A stretch of 64,000 bases of DNA, from contig JADJXA010000016.1 in NCBI GenBank assembly GCA_016716065.1, forward strand, positions 1 to 64,000. Reading direction: 5' to 3'. Below, piece after piece: positions 33,924 through 44,500 of this stretch; the first letter of the stretch is position 1, and each line of letters starts with the position of its first letter. Position numbers and translations under genes: made by a program. The notes beneath the pieces were generated by a model, which saw only the letters and a program-made list of their open reading frames with translations, was not told the DNA's origin and did not search any database. The stretch is from Candidatus Leptovillus gracilis (GTDB lineage: Bacteria > Chloroflexota > Anaerolineae > Promineifilales > Promineifilaceae).

Positions 33924-35521
33924 ATGATGCCCAGATTTCTGTCAGGATTCATCTTGTGGCTGGCGGCTGCTCTGGTTGCCTGCGCGCAAAGCAATGAGCC
34001 AACTGCAATCGGCACAACGGCCGTTCCCCCCATCATCGAAGTGCCCGTTGAGATTATCACCCCGGAACCAACGCCGACAACGGCCGTTTGCACCCCGCTG
34101 CCCGACGAGATGCGCATCCACATCCGCCGCGCTGGCGACCTGCACGGCGCGTTTGAAGTAGCAGGATTGCAACCCGGCGAACGGCCGTTACTCCTGCTCA
34201 CGGCCCAAGCAGCGACGGGAAGCTGGCGGCAGGAAACCCAGCCTGACACAGCCGTTGGGGCAGACGGCCGTTTCCAGGCCCGATTGGATTTCCGGAATTG
34301 GCCCTCGGTTGAAGGCTATCAATTTGCCGGGCGGCTGATTCACGACCGCGGCGTGGCCTGCTTTGAATTTTCCTTACCCCTGACTGAGGCGGGAGAAAGC
34401 GGCAGAGTGGAAAACGGCCGTTTCCTGACCGCCCCCGTCTCGTCCATGCTCTTGTCCCTGGCCGACTATCCCCCTGGCGAAACGCCCTATTTCATAACCG
34501 AGGGAGATTTTTGGTTGGTCCATACTCCGGCCGGCCAACTGATAGCCTTTGCCGCGACGTCGCCTGATTACCGCCCCGATATTGGCCTGGATGCCTGCCG
34601 CTTCACCTGGGCGGAAAGCGTCGGCCGGTTTGTAGACCCGTGTTCCGGCGATGAGTGGACGTTAGACGGCCGTTTCAGCCTGGCGCATTCATCGGAGCGA
34701 TGGAGCGACCGCGACCTGGACCAGTACAGGATTTTGCGCATTTTGGAGGAGGAAGGCGCGGTCAACGTGCAATGGGATCGTCGATTGAGAGGGCTGTCTT
34801 ACACGGAACGGCCGTTGGCCGCAGACGCGCAGTTGGGGGTGATGGTGACAGTCGTCGCGGCGATCTTCACCCCATCCGGCGCGACCATCGGCACGTTGGC
34901 GCAGGTATCGCCAACATGGGGCATGGACCCCAGCGCCTTTCCGCCGCAGCAGGCTCTGACCTACGCCACGTTTCCCGATTCGCTCATAGATGACCAGGGA
35001 CGCGCGATACCGTCCGTTGGCCACCAGGAGGATTCGCTGTTTTTGATTCGCAATCCGGCGGTTTGCGACAAACGATGTATAACCAATGGGAACCAGTCGC
35101 GCCCGACGCCGAGGTTGTGACCGCCACGCTAACCATTGACCTCTCCAATCTCTATCGCCAGATTATTTTGCCACTAGAGTGGGCATCCCATCAGCCAGGC
35201 GATGCGTGGGAGGTAGACCTGCCGTTGACCATAGGCCACGCCGCCGCCCGGATTCAGCAGGTGGAATGGCTGGCGACGCTGGCCGATGGCCGCGCCCGCC
35301 TGCGTCTTACCGTCGCCGACGAAAGCCCCGACGACATCCGTCTTTACTGCTTGCACCTGGACAGCGAAGACCCCTGGCAGCGGGCTTGCGCTAACTTCGA
35401 CGGTGCGTTAACGGCCGTTGTCCTCACCCAGCCAGGCGAACCAGTGACCCTCCACCTCCGCGCGTCGCTGGCGTTACAACGGCCGTTTTCACTGGTTCTC
35501 AGCGTGACCGGGCAAGAGTAA
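33924..35521 (+). pseudogene. Predicted lipoprotein, frameshifted near the C-terminal third
   Basis: Starts MMPRFLSGFILWLAAALVACAQS: a hydrophobic signal followed by a lipobox (LVAC), so exported and lipid-anchored, with a Thr/Pro-rich linker after it. The middle contains FWLVHTPAGQLIAFAATSPDY and FVDPCSGDEWTLDG, faintly like a Rieske fold but without the CxH and CxxH iron ligands. The first frame ends at 35118; a second frame from about 35063 (YNQWEPVAPDAEVVTATLTIDL) continues with the same character to 35521, so a single-base shift near 35070-35110 splits one gene. GTGGAGGAAACAG is the ribosome site. Function unknown. Confidence 0.6.
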
Positions 35522-35666
35522 ACCCGCTTCCTGTCCTCACCCTCCGTTGCCGCTGCAGTTTTTGGCAAAGCTACATGTTCGGAAATGCAGAAATGGAAAA
35601 GCGGTAGTATAGTGGGTTTTCGCTCATTCATACCCAATATGTACGGGGATTGAGAAGGGAAAATGA

Positions 35667-35727
35667 GGTGGGAAACGGCCGTTTTCCCGCAAATAATAAG
35701 CAAGCAAGAAAACGGCCGTTTCCCACC
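35667..35727. terminator. Bidirectional terminator made of two AACGGCCGTT copies
   Basis: GGTGGGAAACGGCCGTTTTC (35667-35686) and its exact inverse (35708-35727) form a perfect 20-bp stem with a 21-nt loop between convergent genes. Both arms carry the genome-wide palindrome. The position between two converging reading frames fits a two-way terminator. Confidence 0.8.
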
Positions 35728-35744
35728 CCACATCACTGATCTTC

Positions 35745-38700
35745 CTAACGGACCAACACCGGCAAATACAGTTGCAGCGGCTCAAACTCATACGCGCCGA
35801 TGTCGCAGCGAGCTTGCCCGTTCAGATCCCCATCCACCGGCCGGGCCACGCCCCGCTGATCGGCTGCCGTCTGGCAGGTTCCGGCGTCAATGGCCGGACT
35901 GCCGCCGCGCAGAGCGGCCGTGGGCGGCGCGCCTTTGTCGGACAGCAAGGGCAGCAGGCGCGGATTCTGGCCGATGATGTTGCCCACCGTGTTGCCGCTA
36001 ATGGCGCAGCCGCTGATGTTGTCAATCAGGTTGTAGCCCTGGGAGGTAAAGCCGTAACCACAATTGGGGCCGGCCGCGGCGGCGCTGTTTCCGGCCAGAA
36101 TGGTGTTGCGCAAGGTAAAGTTAGCCGGACCGCCATTGAGTCCGCCGCCGCTGCCGGTGGCCTGGTTGCTGCTAATCGTCACGTTGGTCAATGTGTTCGT
36201 ACCACCGCCGCCAATGCCACCGCCGCTGGCCGCCCGGTTGCCGCTGATGGTGACGTTGGTCAGGGCGGCTGTTCCCTGGTTGTGCAGGCCACCGCCTGAC
36301 TCATCACTGCGGTTGCCCACAATGGCGCTGTGGCTCACGATCAGGTCGCCCTGGTTCCAGATGCCGCCGCCTGTGGCCGCGTCGTTGTGGCTGATGGTGA
36401 CGCCGTTAAGGGTCAGCGTCCCGTTGTTCAGCACGCCGCCGCCAAAGCCGTCCGGCTCGCTGCCGCGGGTGAGGGTGAGGTTGTTGAGGCTGACGTTGAC
36501 GCCGCTGTTGATGGTCAGGATACGGCCGTTACCCTGCCCGGCCAGAATCGTCTCCCCCTGCCCCAAGCCGGTAATCGTCACGTCGCCGGTAATGACCAGG
36601 GGCGCATCCAGCAGATAGGTCTGGTGGTCAAGGGCGATGGTCTGATGGCCGGGCGTGGCGTTGGCCTGCTCGATGGCTGCCCGCAGGCTGCACACATTGT
36701 CGGCCGTGCGGCATTGGCCGTCGCCGGGATTGGCGTCTGGCGCGTCGGTGATGGTGGTGACGATGAAATTGGCCGGGGCGACGACGGTGGTCAGGGCAAA
36801 GCCACCCTGCGTCTCCGCCTGGTTGGCCTGGGCCAGTTGGAAGGAGGCCTCGGTTTCCAGCCGCGCCCCTGGGGTTAGCTGACTGCTGAGGGTGGTGTTG
36901 ATCTGGATGACGGCCGTTTCTCCCACCGGCAGCGCATTCATCTGGCAGGTCACTACCTGTGCCGCCCGGGTGCAGCTTCCGGCGCTGCTGCTGGCCGACA
37001 CGTAGGTCAGCCGCGCATCTAGCGTGGCGCTGACTACCAGGTTGGTGGCAGTTAGCCCTGCGCCCGCTGTCGGTGGGTTGTTGTGCAGCGATAGGGCGTA
37101 GGCCAGCGGTTGGCCGATGGCTGCCGGGCTGGAGGCGGCGGCTACGTCGAGCAGCACGTCTACCATGGTGGAAACGGTGACGGGGATGGGGTGGCAGGTG
37201 GTTTGGGATACGGCCGTTGGCGCTTTGTTGCCATCATCGTCCACCGTTACCTGGTCGGTGACGCAAATTTGCACAGTGAAGCCGCCGTTTTGCGTGAAAA
37301 CGTGTTCGGCCGTGACTGAACCGTAGCCGCCTACGCCCTGGTTGAGCAGGGGACCGGTCACGGTACCATCCTCCAAAATGCGCCCTTCCGGCTCTACCGG
37401 GCTGCCGTCGCCCCAGTTCACCGTCACCATATGCTGGTCGGGAATGTCGGGGTCGAAAAAGTCTACTTTGAACATCGTCTTGAAGCCGCGACCAATCTGC
37501 ATATTATCCAGCGCTGCCAGGCGGGTGAGGTCAAAGCCGCCACCCAGCCGGTAGGCGAAGTTCTGGTTTTCCTCCGGGAAACGGGGCGCGTCGTGGACGG
37601 CGGCGATGGTCATGGTGATTGTTTCTGGCGTGGAGTGGGTACGGCCATCGTAAGCGACAAAGGTGAAAGTGTCCACGCCGTTGTAATCTGGATTGGGCGT
37701 GTAGGTGCGGCTGGCCCCACTGCCGCTGATGATACCATTCGTCGGCGGCGTGGCAATCTGGAAGGTCAGCGTATCCAGCGGCTCGTCGGGATCGTAACCG
37801 CTCAGGGTAACGGCGACCGGTACGTCCTCGTTCGTGGCAAAGGTCAACTCCCGGTCGGCCTGCGGCGGGCGGAAGTTGCGGCTGACGGCAATTTGCACCG
37901 TCGCCGGGTTGCTGCTGGCCAGCCCATCGGTCACGCCAAAGGTGAAGCTGTCCGTGCCCACAAAGTTGTTGTCCGACTGGTAGACAACGCGGGCGCTGGT
38001 GGGCGAAAGGGGCGTCAGCGGCGTGGTCTCGAAGACGTGCAGCAGATCGGTATTGTCGTCCAGTACGTAGAAATGGGTGGAGTTGACAGTCACCTGCTTG
38101 GGCTGGCCAAAATCGCCCAGGACAAAGCAGGAGCCGTCGCATTCGGAAATGGCCTGCCCGGCGAAGTGGCCTTCGGGGGTAAAACGCTGCACTCGCTGGT
38201 TAAAGTAATCGGTGACGTAGAGGATGTCGTTGCCGTCCAGGGCAATACCGCGCGGGCTGTGGAACTGGCCGGGGCCGCTGCCGTAATTTTGGCCGCCGCT
38301 GTTGATGCCGCAGGTGGTATCGGTACAGCTAAAACCAAAGCTGCGCTGGTGGGCGATGTCACAGCCGGGGCCAAAGTCACATTTGCCCAGCCAGCCGATC
38401 AAATCGCCCGGGGTGAAATTGCCCTGAGCATCCAGGGCAGCCGAGCCCCATTTGTAAATGCGGTTGATGCCGCTGTTACCCGTTCCTTTACCGGCCGCGG
38501 CGTACAGGTTGCCAGCGGAATCAAGGGCCAGGTTGGTAAAGACCACGTTGGGGATGGCGTAATTAGCCAGCAGCGTCGGATTACTGGGGCCAGTGGTATC
38601 GTACAGGTATAACTGGGCCGAGCCGGAAAGGATGGAGCCGTTGGTGACGTAGAGAATGCCTTGCTCGTCTATCAGCGCATGTTTCGGCGAGTAGAATTGC

Positions 38701-40703
38701 GGCGTGGCGTTGTCCATGCGATATTGAGCGATCAAATTCAAGTCCATGTCGTATTGACGCACCCAGCTCGCTTCGCCAACGCTAGGGCTGTGGCTGGCGG
38801 CTATGAGGGTGCCCAGACGCCAATCCAGGTAAATACCCTTCGTGTCAAAGCTGGACTGGACCTGGTCCCAGGTACCATCAGGCCGAAAAACGGCCAGGCG
38901 GTAACTCTGACTGATGTCTCCAGATTGTAGACAGTAGATCATGCCCTGATCGTGGACGTAGACGACGCCCTCATCGTTGACGGCCATGAAGGTGGCGTTT
39001 ACCGGCCAGTTGGTGGGTACGTACTGCTGCCGGTGATCGGGGTTCTGGCAGTATTCGGTGAAGGAGATCTCCTGGAAATTAGCCAGGCGGTAATCCTGAA
39101 TGAAGTAGGGGTAGAGCGGGGCGTGGAAGAAGCCGTTCTCCGGCTGGGTTTCCAGGCGGAACCAGAGCGGGTCCTGATCGGGGTCTTGGGCGGCGAGGGT
39201 GAGGGTGATCGGTTCGTAGGCGATGGCTTGCGGGGCGTTGCCGCCGGTCTGGTTATGGGCGGTGGGCGTATTATTGGTCCCTGGCGCTTTGATGTTGATG
39301 GTTTGCACGGCCGTATCGCTGTTACCAGCGCTGTCGGTGGCGGTCCAGGTAACGGCCGTTACCCCCGCCGGAAAACGAATCTCATCCCCGGCACAAACGA
39401 CGCCCGGCCGGCTGCACCCATTATGGCTGACCGCTGGGTTCAAATCGGCCAGGTCAAAAACGGCCGGGTGGCCCAGATTGAGGGGGGCAGGAATGGTCGC
39501 CGTTTCGGTGACAATCGGCGGCGGGGCCAGAATCGTGGGGGCGAGGGTGTCCACCACCGTCACCGTTTGCTGCAAAGTGGCCGCGTTAAAGCCGCCAGAC
39601 AGCCCATGCGGGCCGCTGTCGCGCACTTCCCAGGTGATGGTGTAGCTCTCGTTGACGCGGGCAAATTCCGGGGCGTCTGACCACCTCAGCCGGGGGTAGG
39701 GGTCGCAGTTGTCGCTGGTGGTGATGGTCCGCTCCAAAACCGGCAGATAGGTGAGGCGGGAGACGCCCCCCGGCTCAGTCGCCTCAATGGTGACGTTGGC
39801 CATGGATGTGCCAATGGTGGGGGCCACAAAATCGGTAACGACCACGTACTGCAATTCCTCGTTATAGATGCCGTGGGGGTTTGGATTGGCGGCAACCAGG
39901 AAACGAACTGTTTGGTCGCCAAAAAACTTGGTCACCGAGAGGGCTGTTCTGAGCCTTTTGTGATCTTGCCCCAGGCCGGGGATATAGATGAAGACGTAAT
40001 CCATAAAGTGGATCAGCGTTTCCCCACGCCAAACGACGTGGTTGATGCCGGTAGGGAAGGTGATTTGCGAGCCGGTAAACTGGCCGCCATGCCTCGCAGA
40101 GACATCCACGCTGGTACTCCAATGGAGCAGTTCCGGCGTGCCCAACTGACCCCAATCGGTCCAGGGGGTGAGTTCGCTGAACGGGGAGGGGAAGCCAAAG
40201 AGGTTGCTGTATTTGCCGCCCATGGCGGTTTGGGCAAACGTAGCCTGGCAGTTAGAAACGTTGGTGACGGTACGTGTGGGTGGGGGACTGAGATAGGGGG
40301 CGCAATGCTTTAAACCCAGGTTGGTCAGGTAGGTCGCGGCCGAGGGCGGGAAATCGAAAGGAGGGGGCAGAAAGGTGAAAGGGAATGAGTAGTTGTAGGC
40401 AGCGCCCTGCGGCAGAATGCAAATTAGGGCGGCGGTGTTGCTCCAGTCGCCCAGGTCGTTGATGGCGGTGGGGGCGAGGAGGGCCACGGCCGTTTCTCCC
40501 CCATTCTGCACCGGTTCCATGCGCCACAAATCAAACCCCGCCTCCCGTTCGCTGACGTGGATGATGGGCGCTTCGGCCGGCTCAGGGGGCGCTTCGGCCG
40601 GCTCAGCGGTCGGTACCGGCGTGCCGTTTTGCCCGTGCAGATGGGCGGGCAGCACTGAGAGCATGAGGATCAATATAATAAGTAGAAGGCCAATGCGTTT
40701 CAT
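35745..40703 (-). CDS. Large secreted multidomain protein (HYR/NHL/cadherin-like/DUF11/CSLREA beta-helix)
   Basis: 1652 residues with a signal peptide (MKRIGLLLIILILMLSVLPA). In order: HYR-type Ig repeats (about 300-480), an NHL-like beta-propeller (about 600-870, e.g. HSPRGIALDGNDILYVTDY), cadherin-like Ig repeats (about 900-1050), a PKD-like segment (VNWGDGSPVEP near 1090), a DUF11 repeat (about 1180-1290), a CSLREA motif (CRTADNVCSLRAAIEQAN near 1330), a parallel beta-helix (about 1360-1580), and the tail LYLPVLVR. No anchor or sorting motif is seen beyond the tail. Probably a cell-surface or released adhesive/structural protein; no enzyme motif. Start is coupled to a 62-residue gene upstream by overlapping ATGA. 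Confidence 0.82.
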   Translation of the reverse strand: MKRIGLLLIILILMLSVLPAHLHGQNGTPVPTAEPAEAPPEPAEAPIIHVSEREAGFDLWRMEPVQNGGETAVALLAPTAINDLGDWSNTAALICILPQGAAYNYSFPFTFLPPPFDFPPSAATYLTNLGLKHCAPYLSPPPTRTVTNVSNCQATFAQTAMGGKYSNLFGFPSPFSELTPWTDWGQLGTPELLHWSTSVDVSARHGGQFTGSQITFPTGINHVVWRGETLIHFMDYVFIYIPGLGQDHKRLRTALSVTKFFGDQTVRFLVAANPNPHGIYNEELQYVVVTDFVAPTIGTSMANVTIEATEPGGVSRLTYLPVLERTITTSDNCDPYPRLRWSDAPEFARVNESYTITWEVRDSGPHGLSGGFNAATLQQTVTVVDTLAPTILAPPPIVTETATIPAPLNLGHPAVFDLADLNPAVSHNGCSRPGVVCAGDEIRFPAGVTAVTWTATDSAGNSDTAVQTINIKAPGTNNTPTAHNQTGGNAPQAIAYEPITLTLAAQDPDQDPLWFRLETQPENGFFHAPLYPYFIQDYRLANFQEISFTEYCQNPDHRQQYVPTNWPVNATFMAVNDEGVVYVHDQGMIYCLQSGDISQSYRLAVFRPDGTWDQVQSSFDTKGIYLDWRLGTLIAASHSPSVGEASWVRQYDMDLNLIAQYRMDNATPQFYSPKHALIDEQGILYVTNGSILSGSAQLYLYDTTGPSNPTLLANYAIPNVVFTNLALDSAGNLYAAAGKGTGNSGINRIYKWGSAALDAQGNFTPGDLIGWLGKCDFGPGCDIAHQRSFGFSCTDTTCGINSGGQNYGSGPGQFHSPRGIALDGNDILYVTDYFNQRVQRFTPEGHFAGQAISECDGSCFVLGDFGQPKQVTVNSTHFYVLDDNTDLLHVFETTPLTPLSPTSARVVYQSDNNFVGTDSFTFGVTDGLASSNPATVQIAVSRNFRPPQADRELTFATNEDVPVAVTLSGYDPDEPLDTLTFQIATPPTNGIISGSGASRTYTPNPDYNGVDTFTFVAYDGRTHSTPETITMTIAAVHDAPRFPEENQNFAYRLGGGFDLTRLAALDNMQIGRGFKTMFKVDFFDPDIPDQHMVTVNWGDGSPVEPEGRILEDGTVTGPLLNQGVGGYGSVTAEHVFTQNGGFTVQICVTDQVTVDDDGNKAPTAVSQTTCHPIPVTVSTMVDVLLDVAAASSPAAIGQPLAYALSLHNNPPTAGAGLTATNLVVSATLDARLTYVSASSSAGSCTRAAQVVTCQMNALPVGETAVIQINTTLSSQLTPGARLETEASFQLAQANQAETQGGFALTTVVAPANFIVTTITDAPDANPGDGQCRTADNVCSLRAAIEQANATPGHQTIALDHQTYLLDAPLVITGDVTITGLGQGETILAGQGNGRILTINSGVNVSLNNLTLTRGSEPDGFGGGVLNNGTLTLNGVTISHNDAATGGGIWNQGDLIVSHSAIVGNRSDESGGGLHNQGTAALTNVTISGNRAASGGGIGGGGTNTLTNVTISSNQATGSGGGLNGGPANFTLRNTILAGNSAAAAGPNCGYGFTSQGYNLIDNISGCAISGNTVGNIIGQNPRLLPLLSDKGAPPTAALRGGSPAIDAGTCQTAADQRGVARPVDGDLNGQARCDIGAYEFEPLQLYLPVLVR

Positions 40704-40888
40704 TCGTTTTCTCCATTAAAAATATCTGCCAGCAAAGCCAGCAAGGTTTCCACGTCGGCGAAGCTCTGCCGCTCCTGGGTGTCCAGCCATTGCAGGTGGA
40801 AGCGCCAGAAGCGCCGGGACTCAGCGTCATCCTGCTCTGACCAGCAGCGCAGGATTAAGGTGCGATGGTTAAGAGGGTGATTGTTCAT
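40700..40888 (-). CDS. Small conserved-type protein coupled to the large secreted protein
   Basis: A 62-residue protein: LILRCWSEQDDAESRRFWRFHLQWLD then FADVETLLALLADIF. This pattern (compact R/W-rich strand followed by a helix) is one I associate with small Chloroflexota proteins next to surface or regulator genes. No signal peptide. Its stop codon overlaps the ATG of the 1652-residue secreted protein, implying translational coupling. Function unknown. Confidence 0.55.
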   Translation of the reverse strand: MNNHPLNHRTLILRCWSEQDDAESRRFWRFHLQWLDTQERQSFADVETLLALLADIFNGENE

Positions 40889-41024
40889 CTGCCGTGTCTC
40901 TTTTCCGGTCATGTTTGCTATAATGACCAGATAAGCAGCAGCATACACGGCTATTCTCAATTCAGTATCAATTAGGGGTCATACCTGAAAATGGTATCTA
41001 ATTTGCTAAAAAGGAGCGGGAACA

Positions 41025-41252
41025 ATGCTTCAGGCAATTGAAGGAATGATTGACCAAGAAGGCAAGGTGCGTGTCCTAAGGAAGATCAACCTACCAAAAT
41101 CACGTCGGGTGATTATTACCATACTCGATGAAGAGCCGTCAGAAGAAGTCTTTAATCTGGCTTTGCTCAGCGAATCGGCTCTAGCGCGGGATTGGGAACA
41201 ACCGGAGGAGGATGAGGCATGGTCGCACTTAGCCCAGCTTCCATCGTTATAA
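41025..41252 (+). CDS. Putative antitoxin of a MazF-like pair
   Basis: A 75-residue protein beginning MLQAIEGMIDQEGKVRVLRKI, a short beta-rich N-terminus like DUF2281/AbrB-type antitoxins, and ending SESALARDWEQPEEDEAWSHL, the acidic tail that usually inhibits the toxin. AAAAAGGAGCGGG upstream is a strong ribosome site. It overlaps the toxin gene by 34 bases. Inferred to neutralise the downstream PemK/MazF-type RNase. Confidence 0.7.
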   Translation: MLQAIEGMIDQEGKVRVLRKINLPKSRRVIITILDEEPSEEVFNLALLSESALARDWEQPEEDEAWSHLAQLPSL

Positions 41253-41569
41253 TTCCATTTCCCTTTTCAGACCTTTCTGGCACAAAACTTCGCCCCGCTC
41301 TGGTTTTAGCAGAAACTGGGCATGATGATTGGCTTCTGTGCCAGATTACGAGTAAAGCGTATATTGATCCGGTTGCTATTCGCTTGTCTCATGTTGATTT
41401 GGATAAAGGCGAGCTAAGCGCTGTCAGCTATGCTCGGCCTTTGAAGCTGTTTACTGCAAATGCAGGTTTGATAGTTAAGCGCGTAGCCTTGCTAAAAGAT
41501 GACACCTTCCGCGATATTTTGACGGCTACGATTGAAGCCCTTCAGAAAAACTTACCTTCTACTTCATGA
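41219..41569 (+). CDS. PemK/MazF-family toxin
   Basis: A 116-residue PemK-like protein: VIIPFPFSDLSGTKLRPALVL is the family signature, followed by SYARPLKLFTANAGLIVKRVALL. MazF-type toxins are sequence-specific mRNA or tRNA endonucleases. The gene overlaps the upstream antitoxin frame by 34 bases, as is common in such pairs. Cleavage site is unknown. Confidence 0.85.
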   Translation: MVALSPASIVIIPFPFSDLSGTKLRPALVLAETGHDDWLLCQITSKAYIDPVAIRLSHVDLDKGELSAVSYARPLKLFTANAGLIVKRVALLKDDTFRDILTATIEALQKNLPSTS

Positions 41570-41591
41570 CTACTCCTGAGGGGCCTCCCTG

Positions 41592-44500
41592 ATGCTCAAG
41601 TTCCATCTGTTGGGACGCCCACAAATTAGCCTGGACGACCAGCCGGTAATGGGCTTTGCATCCGAGAAAGAACTTCTCCTGCTTTGTTACCTGCTTCTCA
41701 ACCCTGGTGAACACAGCCGGCCGCAGCTCGCCGGGCTGTTGTGGGGGGAGATGAGCGAGGAACGGGCGCGGGCGAATCTGAGCACGGCCGTTTACAACCT
41801 GCGCCAACTCCTGCCCAACGCCATTGAGGCTACCCGCAAAACGGCCGTTCTCAACCCCGACCAACCCGTCTGGCTGGATACGGCCGTTCTCCAGCAAGCT
41901 CTCGACAAAAACGACGCCACCCTGGACGCCGCCGTCGCCCACTATCGCGGCCCCTTCCTCGATGGCCTCTACCCCCAGGACGCGCCCGAATTGGAAAGCT
42001 GGCTGCAACAAGAGCGGGAACGGTGGCGGCTGCTGGCCCTCACTGCTCTGGACCATCTGGCCCAACAGCACAGCCAGACCGGGGAGTGGGACAAAGCCAT
42101 CGCCAGCCTGCGCCGCCTGCTGGCTATCGAGCCGTGGCGCGAACAATCCCACCGGGCGCTCATGCGGCTGCTGGCGCGCACCGATCAGTTCAACGCTGCC
42201 CTGAGGCAGTATGAAACCTGCCGTACCCTGCTGCAAGAAGAGTTGGGCGTAGAACCAATGGCCGAGACAACGGCCGTTTACCAAAGCATCCAGGCCGCCC
42301 GCCAACGCCCCCACCCGCACAACTTGCCCCCGCAGCCCACGCCGCTGGTTGGCCGCGCCGCCGAATTGGGGCAGCTTTTCACCTGGTTCAACGACCCGGC
42401 GCGGCGGCTGATTACCCTGGCTGGGCCGGGCGGCAGCGGTAAAACGCGGCTGGCCCTGGCCGCCGCCAGCGACCAGGCTTACGCTTTTCTTGATGGCGTC
42501 GTTTTTGCGCCGCTGGCGGAAGCGACCAATCGCGCCGGACTGGTGCAGGCCATCGCCGCGGCCCTGGGGCTGACCCTGGTCGTGGGCGCGGAGCAGGCGG
42601 AACTGCTGGCCTACCTGCGCGACAAGGAGATGCTCCTGCTGCTTGACAACGTAGAGCAGGCGCTAGAACCGGCCGCCGATCTGGTCGTAGCCTTGCTAGA
42701 AGACGCGCCCCGGCTGCACCTGCTGGTCACGTCACGGGAATATCTGCAACTGCGCTGGGAGACGCGCCTGCCGGTGGCGGGACTGCCCACGCCGCCCATT
42801 GCGGCAGTGGACGTGGCCGCTTTCGACGCGGTGCAGCTTTTTGTGCAGATGGGGCAGCGGGTGCGGCCTGATTTTACGTTGGCGGGAGAAGAAACGGCCG
42901 TAGCCGACCTCTGCCGTATGGTGGAAGGCGCGCCGCTGGCGCTGGAACTGGCCGCTTCCCTGCTGGACGCCGAAGCGCCGCCGCAACTGCTGGTGCAAAT
43001 CCGGGGCAGTTTCGACCGGCTGGCGACGACGATGCGCGACGTGCCCACCCGCCATCGCAGTTTGCGGGCTGTGTTCGACCATTCCTGGGCGCTGCTGACG
43101 GCGGCGCAGCAGGCGGCTTTGCCCCGGCTGGCGTTGTTTCATGGTGGCTTTACGCCTCCGGCGGCGCTGGCTGTCGCCGCTGCGTCACCGGCGCTGCTGG
43201 CAAGTCTGGCGGCCAAAACGCTCATCCGCGCCACGGGAAACGGCCGTTATGCCCTGCACGAACTCATCCGCCAATACGCTCTGGAGCGGCTGGGTGATCA
43301 GCGCCAAGCTGCTGCCGACCACGCTGCCTATTTTACCGCCCAGCTAGAACAGGCCACAGGTGCTTTGCGCGGTCCGCAGCAAACGGCCGTTGCCCGCCAA
43401 CTGCTGGCCGATTTAGCCAATATTGAAGTGGCCTGGCAGGAGGGAATTAGCGCCGGAAACACGGCGCTGCTGCTGGCGATGGCCCCCGGATTGGCCCGCT
43501 TTTATGAGGTAGCCGGATTATTCCAGGCGGGCGAGGCCGCATTTGGCGCGGCTCTGGATGGCCTCGCGGCGGCCAACCCGACGCTGAAACTTTATCTTGC
43601 GGCTTTTTTGTTGGAACGGCAGGAGTACGCGGCGGCGGCAACGGCCGTTGCCGCTGCATTTGCTGCTGGACTGCCAAGCCCTGCCCTGTTGGCCCAGGCG
43701 CATCTCATCAAGGCTGCCGTTTCTTTGCGCCAGGGAAATGCAGCCGCAGCCCAGGAGACTATTGCTCAGGCGCTGGTTGAAGCTGAAGCGGCCCAAAACC
43801 CCTGGCTTCAGGCGCAGGCGTGGCGTTTGCTGGGGCAGTTGGGTGAACGAACGGGCGATTATGATCAGGCGGAACAGGCGATCCGCCAGGCGTTGACCAT
43901 CTATGAGGCAAGCGGCGACCCGCTGGGGCTGGCGCGAACTTACCAGGCATTGGGGTCTGTCTATTTTCGGCGCGGGGATTATGCAGCCGCCAAGGAACTT
44001 CTGGAAAAAGCGCTGGCGATGCAGCGGCAGGTGGACCCCACTGGCCTGAGCAGCGCCCGTGTGTTGGTGGCGCTGGGCACTGTCGCCAGCAATCTGGGGC
44101 AAGAAAAGCAGGGAGAGGCGTATTTTCAGGAATCCCTGGCTGTTTTTCAGCAGATGGGCGACCGTGCCAATGCGGCGCTGGCGGCCAATATGTTGGGGCG
44201 CGGGGCGGCCTGGGACTACGATTTTAGCCGGGCGCGAACTTATTACGCGCAGGCTTTGGCCTGGTATCAGGAGATTGGACAGCGCAAGGGAATCGCGGAC
44301 ACCCAGCGGTATCTGGCTGACCTGGCGCTGACCTTGGGGCAATATGAAGAGGCGGAACGGTGGTTGACGGCCGTTTTAGAGACCTACCGCGCCATTCAAG
44401 ACAAACGCAGCGTTGGCACAACGTTGACCCGGCTGGCTCTCGTCTCTCACTATCGGGGCGACCGGCAAACAGCGGAACAACAGGCCGAAGCGGCGCTGGC

